Assembly (NCBI GenBank): GCA_039679375.1
Contig: JBDKVA010000132.1
Coordinates: 1 to 58,283 of the forward strand
Source: JBDKVA01 sp039679375
GTDB taxonomy: Bacteria > Bacillota > Clostridia > Acetivibrionales > DTU013
Reading direction: 5' to 3'
Length of the DNA stretch: 58,283 nt
Shown: positions 7,713 through 14,814 of the stretch, piece after piece
Numbering within the stretch: the first letter of the stretch is position 1
Layout of the letters: the number at the start of each line of letters is the position of its first letter
Position numbers and translations under genes: made by a program
The notes under the pieces: generated by a model
What the model was told of the DNA's origin: nothing
What the model saw: only the letters and a program-made list of their open reading frames with translations
Database searches by the model: none

Positions 7713-9179
7713 TTATTTTAGTTCCTCCAATAAGTCAAATTCGGGGAATACATCCCGCCCGATATACTCGCCGCGCCTCATCATCTCGGAAATCTCGCTC
7801 CAAGTCGCAGCACGAGAGTCTAACGTTTCACCCTCTTGCAACACTACATCAGCAAGGTCAAATTCCTGACGAAACAGCCAGTTGTCGCAGAACGAGTTGC
7901 CACGCCTATAGGATGTGAACAACTCGGCGTTTTCGGGCAAGAGCGTAATGCCGGACTCCTCTTGTGCCTCACGGATTGTCGCAGTTAAGCTATCCTCGCC
8001 CGCTGTCGCGCTACCGCTGGGGATCTCCCACATACCGGGACAGCCGATTTTATTGAATGCTCTGCGGGTAATGAGGAACTCACCCTTGCGATTCACTATC
8101 CAAGCATGAACGACAAGATGAAACTCGCCGTCCGGTAATGTGTCGCCACGTTTGTGGATACGCCCTGTAAGGTTGCGGTCTGCGTCGAGAACGTCCCAAT
8201 ACTCGGTTTTTGCTTTATCTAGTCCCAACCATGACTGCATTTTTTCGTACAGCACGGGTAATATCGAGGGGTAAGTCATCTTGTTGGGAATGGTACCAAA
8301 GGGTTGAACCTCCGCCATCTCGCTACCTTGCGGAATATCTCCGAGCGTTTCTATGTCGGCAAAGAACACCTGCCCGTAGCTGAACTCCGTCGCGGTATGT
8401 ACAGAGTAGTCAAACGCATGGTGGATGTAAAATTTTATCGCTCCTGTTTCCTCATAAAGTTCGCGCTTCGCACAATCAAGCGGCGTTTCGCCCGCTTCGA
8501 TGTGTCCGCCGGGTGTTTCCCAAGTATCACGGTCTTTATGACGGCAATAGAGCCATTTGCCGCTCAACTTGCCGTACTGGGCAAATATGACGGTAAAGCG
8601 GTACTTTTCAAGTTCATTGAGATTGGCAATTGTTGCCCGCCAAGGCTCGCCGTGTCTGGTATAGAATCGCTCTGCTATACTTGAAGCGGTTGTGCTGTAA
8701 TCTTCTGTACCATCAACACGAAAAACAGGACACGAATACTCTGAAGCTCGTTGTTCGAGTAGCGCAATAGAGCGCGAAGCCGCAAATTCAATAAACCCTA
8801 AGTGTTGTTCGTACATATCGCCACCCTTGCGTATTCTATCACCGAAACGCTCAAATTCCCGTCTTTCTATTCGCTCAATGCGAATATCCGTAGGAACTGT
8901 AAGGAATACAACAAGGTCGAATAATGACAAAAATTGCTCGCCCCAATTCGAGATATCGCCAGACATTACAAAAGAACCGTGCTTTTCAATATCGGAAAGC
9001 AACATTTCCTGTCGTTCCTTGTATGAACGCGCAACGGTAAACGGCATATCGGTTTTATGCCAGCAATAATCTTCTGCATCGAAGTGAGTGAAATTCAACA
9101 CACGCGCAAGCTCACGTCCGAGTGTAGACTTGCCGCTGCCGTTCGCGCCGAGTATGATTATGCCGTGTGGCTTGCTCAT
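7713..9179 (-). CDS. Three-domain protein: P-loop kinase, Nudix, Nudix
   Basis: This 488-residue protein joins three enzymes. Residues 1-180 are a P-loop kinase with GANGSGKST at 11-19. Residues about 190-320 are a Nudix domain whose box GGHIEAGETPLDCAKRELYE begins at 224. Residues about 325-488 are a second Nudix domain of the isopentenyl-diphosphate-isomerase-like type (EYWDVLDADRNLTGR, then a box starting GSATAGEDSLTATIREAQEE at 389). The ATG at 9179 overlaps the previous stop (ATGA), so I prefer it to the ATG 15 nt upstream. A close paralogue lies at 26745-28196 but carries a TGA at the codon matching Trp328. Confidence 0.85.
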   Translation of the reverse strand: MSKPHGIIILGANGSGKSTLGRELARVLNFTHFDAEDYCWHKTDMPFTVARSYKERQEMLLSDIEKHGSFVMSGDISNWGEQFLSLFDLVVFLTVPTDIRIERIERREFERFGDRIRKGGDMYEQHLGFIEFAASRSIALLEQRASEYSCPVFRVDGTEDYSTTASSIAERFYTRHGEPWRATIANLNELEKYRFTVIFAQYGKLSGKWLYCRHKDRDTWETPGGHIEAGETPLDCAKRELYEETGAIKFYIHHAFDYSVHTATEFSYGQVFFADIETLGDIPQGSEMAEVQPFGTIPNKMTYPSILPVLYEKMQSWLGLDKAKTEYWDVLDADRNLTGRIHKRGDTLPDGEFHLVVHAWIVNRKGEFLITRRAFNKIGCPGMWEIPSGSATAGEDSLTATIREAQEESGITLLPENAELFTSYRRGNSFCDNWLFRQEFDLADVVLQEGETLDSRAATWSEISEMMRRGEYIGRDVFPEFDLLEELK

Positions 9180-10879
9180 TTTGCCGCCTCCCATTCCTCA
9201 ATTAACTGCCGTATCGACTGCTGCCGCTGACTCCGCTCGTCGCTAACGGCCCTTTTAGCCACGTTATACAGTTCCTTACTCGGTAGCCACTTTTCGGGGG
9301 AGCGGTCGTAATCCGAAAACAAAGCGAATGCGGTTGCGCCCATTGTGTAAACATTGGTGACTTCATCTAATAAGCCGCCGATTCGGAATTCTTCCGGAGA
9401 CATGATTTTTTCATCGCCCAATACTCTGCCCATACCATTGATATAAGATTGTTTAGCATAAAAATCAATGTCACAAATCATGACTTTCCCGCTGCTAAAA
9501 TTATATAAAACGCTGTTATCATTAAAATCGATAGCAACATAGCCGTATTGCGCCACATGCTCATGGAAACGTAAAATTTCTTCAAACACGCCCATTTTTT
9601 TGTCTATTAGCAACGTCAAGAACCTTTCATGCAGCGAAGGATTTTGATCGCCGAAGCTTTCGCCATCCTCCCAATCAAATACGATTGTAAACCCGCCGCC
9701 GATTTCTTCCGCCTTGACAAGATTAATCAGCAAAGGATGAGCTAAATCTCTGTACTTAGGAACTGCGGCCTTTAGACGTGCGATGGCATCCCCGACAGGT
9801 AAATTATAATTATTAATAGTTTCTGCACCCGCAAATTTGATGAAATATCTCCTTCCATCTTTTTCGACGCCAAAGCATAGGTTACCTGAAGATTGACCGT
9901 CAATCACCCTAAACACAGTGCCGTATTGATGAATGAAATCAAAATTATACGGATTTTTAATCCGAATCAAAACACCATCAATCCACTGTACATGGAAATT
10001 CTTCAAATACCACGTTGGTACGGGGTTTTGCATATTATTGAACCACGATAAAACGTCCTGAGATTGCTTCATCATTGTGTCGATTTCGTTCTGTCCAAAC
10101 GGAATCGCCCAATAAATTGAGGAGAGAGTATTACTGGCGATATAAAAAGCCAAGAGCCTGAAAAATTCCATAGGCGGCTCTCCGCCGAAATATCCGCGAA
10201 GCTGACCGGTTGCGAAATAAGGACTTGCCGCCGCACACCAGACAATTCGGTTAAATTCCTCCCACGGGTCGCCAAAATCGAATCGGTCGAAATCTATAAT
10301 CCTAAGCTCGCCTTTTTCAAGCATCATATTACCGATGTGATAGTCACCGTGCTGAAAGCTCTGCGGGCGGTTTTCAAGTAAATGGCGGTTATTCTCTATG
10401 TATTCAACAACTCTGTCATCGCCCGCAAATCGAATCCCGCACTCGCGGTATTTCTGGATTTTATTGTTCGTTTTACGGTTGAACCGCACCGCCCAGTCTT
10501 CCTGCGTTTCCGGCGCGGAGATGGAATGTATTTTACGCAGAATTTCGCCGGATTTAAGTCCCAACACATATTGTTCTGTTATGGGTAGCATCGATATTGT
10601 TGCTTCGGCATCTTCGCCGTCGATCCAGCTTTCAAGGATATAAACGCCATCCTTACAGGTGCCGAATTCAATGGGCATGCACATCGGAATGCCCAACTCC
10701 GCCACACGCTCCAACATCTCAAACAGTGTTTTTCTCTTTTCATATCGCTCGCCGGGCGAGATGCGAAGCATATACTTCATCCCATCAGCCTTTGTCACAC
10801 AGTATTTCTTGTCCTCAGACCAGCCCTTGTTGACCGGTTCGACTTTTGAAAATATATCAAAAAACCCTTTGTCCTGCAT
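9176..10879 (-). CDS. Aminoglycoside-phosphotransferase-like domain fused to a Ser/Thr-kinase-like domain
   Basis: The 567-residue protein holds two kinase folds in tandem. Residues 1-295 are an APH-type phosphotransferase with the catalytic loop HGDYHIGN (177-184) and metal-binding IIDFD (about 194-198). Residues about 310-567 resemble a bacterial protein kinase: lysine in YFIKFAG (348), a catalytic loop DFNDNSVLYN (451-460) and a DFG-equivalent CDIDFYA (469-475). The loop lacks the canonical HRD histidine and arginine. The gene follows the methyltransferase by 12 nt and overlaps the next gene by 4 nt. Both active sites look plausible; substrates are unknown. Confidence 0.75.
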   Translation of the reverse strand: MQDKGFFDIFSKVEPVNKGWSEDKKYCVTKADGMKYMLRISPGERYEKRKTLFEMLERVAELGIPMCMPIEFGTCKDGVYILESWIDGEDAEATISMLPITEQYVLGLKSGEILRKIHSISAPETQEDWAVRFNRKTNNKIQKYRECGIRFAGDDRVVEYIENNRHLLENRPQSFQHGDYHIGNMMLEKGELRIIDFDRFDFGDPWEEFNRIVWCAAASPYFATGQLRGYFGGEPPMEFFRLLAFYIASNTLSSIYWAIPFGQNEIDTMMKQSQDVLSWFNNMQNPVPTWYLKNFHVQWIDGVLIRIKNPYNFDFIHQYGTVFRVIDGQSSGNLCFGVEKDGRRYFIKFAGAETINNYNLPVGDAIARLKAAVPKYRDLAHPLLINLVKAEEIGGGFTIVFDWEDGESFGDQNPSLHERFLTLLIDKKMGVFEEILRFHEHVAQYGYVAIDFNDNSVLYNFSSGKVMICDIDFYAKQSYINGMGRVLGDEKIMSPEEFRIGGLLDEVTNVYTMGATAFALFSDYDRSPEKWLPSKELYNVAKRAVSDERSQRQQSIRQLIEEWEAAK

Positions 10880-10891
10880 CAGATCACCGTC

Positions 10892-11647
10892 CTATATTTT
10901 TCGTGCCTTCATAAGCAGAAAATTCGGTTTGTCCAAATCCTTAGCATAATAGGGCAATCGCTTTATTGTTTCTTCCGTTGGCACGGTTTCAATCATTTTC
11001 TCGATAGCAAAGCTATTGGCAATAAGGGCATTTACTATCTCTGAAAACGGTCTGTGATACTTGATGACATTATCGACAATCCATGTCGTACTGCGCTGTC
11101 CGCTTCTCATATAATCCGTCAAGTTGTAATGCAACACATTCATATTTTCGTCCCTCGTCCAACTCGCTCCGGCAATCGGCGCTGTTGTGAGAGGGTGTTC
11201 CTGCGAAAAGATAAAAACACCCCGGTCAGCAAGAATTCTACCGACGCCTGCGATAAAGCTGTTGATATCCTTTATGTAGTGAACCGCCAGCGAACTTAAT
11301 ACGACATCAAAGTGCTCGTCAACATAGGATAAATCGCTCATATCAGCCCTGATAAACTCAATTCCCGTATTCTCTCGTTTGGCGACCTCAAGCATCTTTT
11401 CTGATATATCAATCCCGACTACTCTCACGGCTCCGAGGCGCTTAAACTCAGCACAGTTTTCACCGTATCCGCAACCGAGGTCGAGTACGGTTTTACCTGT
11501 CAAATTCGGCACGAGTGAAAAGAGCGCAGGCTTTTCCTCGAGGATATTGGCACTGTCGGGGTTTTCGCGCAGCTTTTTATACCCATCGAAAAATATTTGG
11601 TTGTCGTATATATTTTGTAAAAAGTTCTTTATTCTTTTCTCACTCAT
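10892..11647 (-). CDS. Class I SAM-dependent methyltransferase
   Basis: The protein has about 251 residues. Motif I VLDLGCGYGENCAEF is followed by an acidic VVGIDISEKMLEVA and a VVLSSLAVHYIKD strand, typical of small-molecule methyltransferases. The chosen ATG at 11647 follows TGGAGCGT and overlaps the stop of the decayed GNAT gene upstream. It shares a YTT(Y/F)-free C-terminal pattern (ERDAEF/ETIKRLPYYAKDLDKPNF) with the methyltransferase half of the 5831-7069 fusion, so the two are probably related. Confidence 0.8.
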   Translation of the reverse strand: MSEKRIKNFLQNIYDNQIFFDGYKKLRENPDSANILEEKPALFSLVPNLTGKTVLDLGCGYGENCAEFKRLGAVRVVGIDISEKMLEVAKRENTGIEFIRADMSDLSYVDEHFDVVLSSLAVHYIKDINSFIAGVGRILADRGVFIFSQEHPLTTAPIAGASWTRDENMNVLHYNLTDYMRSGQRSTTWIVDNVIKYHRPFSEIVNALIANSFAIEKMIETVPTEETIKRLPYYAKDLDKPNFLLMKARKI

Positions 11648-11908
11648 ACGCTCCACTCCATAAATACTACCGTAAATGGTAAATGCTCAAACTGCTTTGT
11701 GCCAGTATGAATAAATCTATTTGCGGTATACCATTCTATAAGAACAGTATTTTCCTCCACAATGCCAATAGTGATTATGTTGCCGCCGAGTTCTCGCACC
11801 TTTGCTCTACAGAGATCCAACAACTCTTATTCATCTCATAAACTCCGCTGCGCATCTCGGTCAGCGACGCAAAACCTACCAGCCTACCTTCGATAAAACA
11901 ACCATCAT
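11644..11908 (-). pseudogene. Frameshifted, N-truncated GNAT acetyltransferase
   Basis: Two frames are needed to read it. The first part gives FIEGRLVGFASLTEMRSGVY. After a frame change near 11818 the rest reads ELLDLCRAKVRELGGNIITI and then a typical GNAT end (EWYTANRFIHTGTKQFEHLP). The N-terminal half is missing because the phosphotransferase gene upstream runs into it. The stop overlaps the methyltransferase start. It is a decayed gene inside an otherwise tight operon. Confidence 0.65.
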
Positions 11909-12672
11909 ATCGTCGCTTCGTTCTTTGAGTTATACCATTCCTGTACTAAAGTCAACAACCATAACCTCGACTTGTCATCCATGTTTTCTTTCAATCGAGC
12001 AGCGGCGATAATCGGCTGCCATGCAAGCACATCATCTTGCTTCAAATTTGTTTCCTTGCAGAAGGTTCTCAGGTAAATTCCCGCTGATCGGCTCATGTGC
12101 TGTTTGAAAATCAAATATGTCCGGCAAGCGTCAGCAAGCGGATTCCCTGCGGTGGCATCCACCCAATCAATAATCCAATGTTTTGAACCATCATAGAGAA
12201 TATTGAGCGGATGGAAATCGCCATGACACAGATTGTCGGAATCATTATCCAATCGTGCAATCAAAGAGAGTAGATTGTTTTTTTGTGGTTCTTCCAAATA
12301 CTGTGTCGTCTTAATTTTCCATACCAATCGGTCTGTCAGTTTTGGCAAGCTGCTTGCGTGAACCTTATGTACCTCGCATTGGAGTATAACCAAAGCGTGG
12401 ATGGCGTTTTTTCTTTCTTCTTTGTCCATACCGGGCTGCATAAGCGGTTGACCATCTATATACTCCATATCAAGCGCCACGGCATTATCATCGAGTTTGC
12501 GAACACCGTAGACAATAGGCACAGGCAGCCCCGCGTTGTAAGCAAACCGTTGACGCTCGGCTTCGTTATCCGCTTCGTCAGACGGAGCGTTTACATACAG
12601 CTTTATTGCTGTACCCCCATCACGGTATATTTTCGTTGTCGCTCCTTGCCCGACCACTTCAAGATTTAGCAT
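11905..12672 (-). CDS. APH-family phosphotransferase
   Basis: About 255 residues. The nucleotide-binding N-lobe (VVGQGATTKIYRDGGTAIKLY) leads to the catalytic loop LCHGDFHPLNILYDG and metal-binding IIDWVDATAGNP, all diagnostic of the aminoglycoside/homoserine-kinase-like fold. I take the ATG at 12672, which follows GGAGTGATTAAT; an in-frame GTG lies 9 nt upstream. It is the first gene of the ten-member minus-strand run. The substrate could be an antibiotic or a metabolite. Confidence 0.8.
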   Translation of the reverse strand: MLNLEVVGQGATTKIYRDGGTAIKLYVNAPSDEADNEAERQRFAYNAGLPVPIVYGVRKLDDNAVALDMEYIDGQPLMQPGMDKEERKNAIHALVILQCEVHKVHASSLPKLTDRLVWKIKTTQYLEEPQKNNLLSLIARLDNDSDNLCHGDFHPLNILYDGSKHWIIDWVDATAGNPLADACRTYLIFKQHMSRSAGIYLRTFCKETNLKQDDVLAWQPIIAAARLKENMDDKSRLWLLTLVQEWYNSKNEATI

Positions 12673-12689
12673 ATTAATCACTCCTTAAC

Positions 12690-12904
12690 TCGTCGGTGAT
12701 AATTCCAGTCCATCAAACTTGTCCTTATACGCACACACCCATGCAGAATAACAGCCTACACAGTGCTCAACACGCTGCGAAGCGATGGTTGTTCTCCATC
12801 AAAGGCCATAAAGAAAGCCCAGTTAACCGCCCTTTCGTGGATGTTTTAGTGGTAATTCGCACTAAAGAGCTAAATATCCTGACTTACAAATCTTTCGTAT
12901 GAGC
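12690..12904. other. Gap with no recognised gene
   Basis: About 215 bases between the phosphotransferase start and the IS right end. Short frames exist on both strands but none shows a family pattern. The promoter of the minus-strand run must lie here or further upstream; I see no strong consensus. Confidence 0.4.
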
Positions 12905-13099
12905 TCGTGACATCCTCTCTTCAATGAATTGAGGAGCTTCCCTGTGGAAGTTCGGCGGTTACTATCTCTGGTGAAGGAAATTAATCTCCAGTTGTTCCGT
13001 TTCCGACCCACCTTCATCAATGCAACCATAGGTAGTGCACTCTACCCTCCCATGCGAGATTATACCCCATGGGTACCCGGTCTATCGGCTTACTTGAAC

Positions 13100-14203
13100 C
13101 TATACCGCCAGGACTGTACTTGCAGCTATATTTCTGCTGGCATTTAAGTCTGCATGGCTTTTATACCCGCAGCTTTTACATGTGAATTTGCTTCCGTTCC
13201 TGTTTCCCTTTTCTATGTGTCCGCATATAAAGCATCTCTGGCTGGTATATTTAGCCTCTACCATAACGACAGGTATTCCATGCTTCTGAGCTTTTTCTTT
13301 TATGTATTCCTGCAGTTGATAAAATGCCCATGAATGTATGGTTCTATCTGCGTGCTTTACAGTTTTACATTCTTTTCTTATATCGCTTAGCTTCTCCATC
13401 TTTATTACAGGATATTGAAATTCACATGCAAATCCTACTATTTCCTTCGCCAGCTTACGATTATAATCCTTTATACATCTTCTTTCTTTTTTACCTGCAG
13501 CTTTTATGGCTCGCAGAGCCTTGTTTTTACCCAATACTTTCCGCAGGGAACGAAAGTGACGTCTTATATATCCTACCTTCTTTCCTGAAAAGAATTTACG
13601 CCTGCCTGATACAGGTTCACTTACCACTGCAATATGTCTGAGCCCCAGATCAACTCCTATGTTTGTTTCAGCTTTATATTCCGGGTTTTTTATCTCACTG
13701 GAGATTTCGAAAGGTATTGCTATATACCATTCCCGGCCCTTTCTGAAGAGCTGGATTGTTCCCCGGAACTGTCTGTTTTCATCTTTTCCCTGTTTCTTTT
13801 CGAAATAGTGAAAATATTTTATTGCTTCACTGGATTCCACTACAGGAAGATAGCATTTCCCGAGGCTTGAGGTAAACCCTATATACCATTTGCCATTTTT
13901 ACTTCTTGTATCCCAGTTTTGATTGTTAATACTTATAGGCTGATTGGATTTAAATTCAGGTATTTCACCTGTTAGTTTGTTCCTATAGTTTGGTACTTCC
14001 TTTTTCGCCCGTCTTATTGCTTCATTTTTTATGCAGGACTTCAAGCTGAAAGGAACATCTTTTGAAGATAACTTCTCGCCATTAAGTATTCTATTTACAC
14101 ACCAGTTAAGGCATTTTGTATATTCCTGCTGGTCACGGACCCACTGTTTATGCTTATTCTTTGAAGGATTTTTAATTTTTACGAGGAAAGTTACTACTGC
14201 TAT
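13100..14203 (-). CDS. tnpB: TnpB RNA-guided nuclease-like transposon protein, ATA in place of start
   Basis: The frame shows the TnpB pattern: RuvC-like GVDLGLRHIAVVS, VIKMEKLSDI and HADLNASRNIAAS supply the three acidic residues, and CFICGH plus CKSCGYKS form the zinc finger. Full length (367 residues) is reached only from ATA at 14203, 8 nt downstream of AGGAGGTG. The first standard in-frame start is TTG at 14044, which would lose 53 residues of the N-terminal domain. The promoter TTGCAT, 17 nt, TATAAT (14249-14277) is intact. So it is either an AUA start or a point-mutated start codon. Confidence 0.8.
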   Translation of the reverse strand: MAVVTFLVKIKNPSKNKHKQWVRDQQEYTKCLNWCVNRILNGEKLSSKDVPFSLKSCIKNEAIRRAKKEVPNYRNKLTGEIPEFKSNQPISINNQNWDTRSKNGKWYIGFTSSLGKCYLPVVESSEAIKYFHYFEKKQGKDENRQFRGTIQLFRKGREWYIAIPFEISSEIKNPEYKAETNIGVDLGLRHIAVVSEPVSGRRKFFSGKKVGYIRRHFRSLRKVLGKNKALRAIKAAGKKERRCIKDYNRKLAKEIVGFACEFQYPVIKMEKLSDIRKECKTVKHADRTIHSWAFYQLQEYIKEKAQKHGIPVVMVEAKYTSQRCFICGHIEKGNRNGSKFTCKSCGYKSHADLNASRNIAASTVLAV

Positions 14204-14248
14204 ATTGTTACACCTCCTTTCGAATAGAACTAATGTTCTGCTAAGAAA

Positions 14249-14277
14249 ATTATACCGTATTTTGCCTAACTATGCAA
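14249..14277 (-). promoter_or_regulatory. Promoter of tnpB
   Basis: TTGCAT (14272-14277), 17-nt spacer, TATAAT (14249-14254) on the minus strand, about 30 nt upstream of the tnpB ribosome-binding site. Confidence 0.65.
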
Positions 14278-14420
14278 TAAAATGGTTACACTTTTTTATA
14301 TGTATTCCTCTTACATTCATCTCCCATTTAAAAATGGGAGCGTTCTGCTTAGCATGTCGTAAAAATTAAATTTATAAAGCTGCTAAATCAAGATGCTGCA
14401 AAACCTTGAGCAGAATAGTC

Positions 14421-14449
14421 TTGATTATTTCCTGCAATTCGGCTATACT
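14421..14449 (+). promoter_or_regulatory. Promoter of the valS T-box transcript
   Basis: TTGATT (14421-14426), 17-nt spacer, TATACT (14444-14449), directly ahead of the T-box leader. Confidence 0.6.
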
Positions 14450-14455
14450 AAGCAT

Positions 14456-14782
14456 AAATTGAATGCAATAAAGGCATTGACGAGGAGGAGTACATGCTTT
14501 TCCGAAGCGAAGAGAGAAGGCGGTTGGTGTAAGCCTTCATAAGGAAAGCAGAGTCGTTTGACTCGGAGCGAACAGCTCTTGGAAGTAGCCTCTGAGCTGT
14601 GAACCGAACGGAATTATATATTCTAAGTAGACTTCAACGGGATTTCCGCCGTCATAGGAAAACGATATCGGATATGCTTTCATATCCCGCATCGGCTGAG
14701 TGCGGAGAATAATCTCCGAATTTAGGTGGTACCGCGGACACAATGTTCGCCCTAAAGCAGATTGCTTTGGGGCGCTTTTATT
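14456..14782 (+). promoter_or_regulatory. T-box riboswitch, probably valine-specific
   Basis: The leader shows the T-box order: stem I with AGAGAG and the GGTTGGTGTAAGCC loop, a TGAG after the specifier region, the invariant AGGTGGTACCGCGG (14724-14737), and an intrinsic terminator CGCCCTAAAGCA/TGCTTTGGGGCG with T-run (14748-14778). The codon GTA at 14585-14587, in the context GGAAGTAGCCTCTGAG, sits where the specifier is expected and encodes valine. This matches the valS gene downstream. Uncharged tRNA-Val would favour the antiterminator and switch on the gene. Confidence 0.9.
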
Positions 14783-14814
14783 GTGTTCAATCACTTATTT
14801 TTGGAGGTGTTGTG

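Larger units (their letters stand above)
12905..14350 (-). mobile_element. IS200/IS605-group element with tnpB only
   Basis: A tnpB gene is flanked by end structures. The left end is a hairpin CTCCCATTTTTAAATGGGAG near 14322-14341. The right end is a hairpin with CTCCTCAATTCATTGAAGAG followed by GATGTCAC near 12905-12940, the classic 3' end of this group. No TnpA (Y1 transposase) is present, so it could move only with help. The segment between the tnpB stop and the right end (about 12915-13100) is where an omega-RNA guide scaffold is expected; the guide would be the flanking sequence after GATGTCAC. Exact boundaries are not defined. Confidence 0.8.

Noticed and set aside
14743..14814. Extended valS start at 14743
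   Set aside because: It lies in the T-box terminator region and has no ribosome-binding site; the ATG at 14815 has GGAGGTG at the proper distance.
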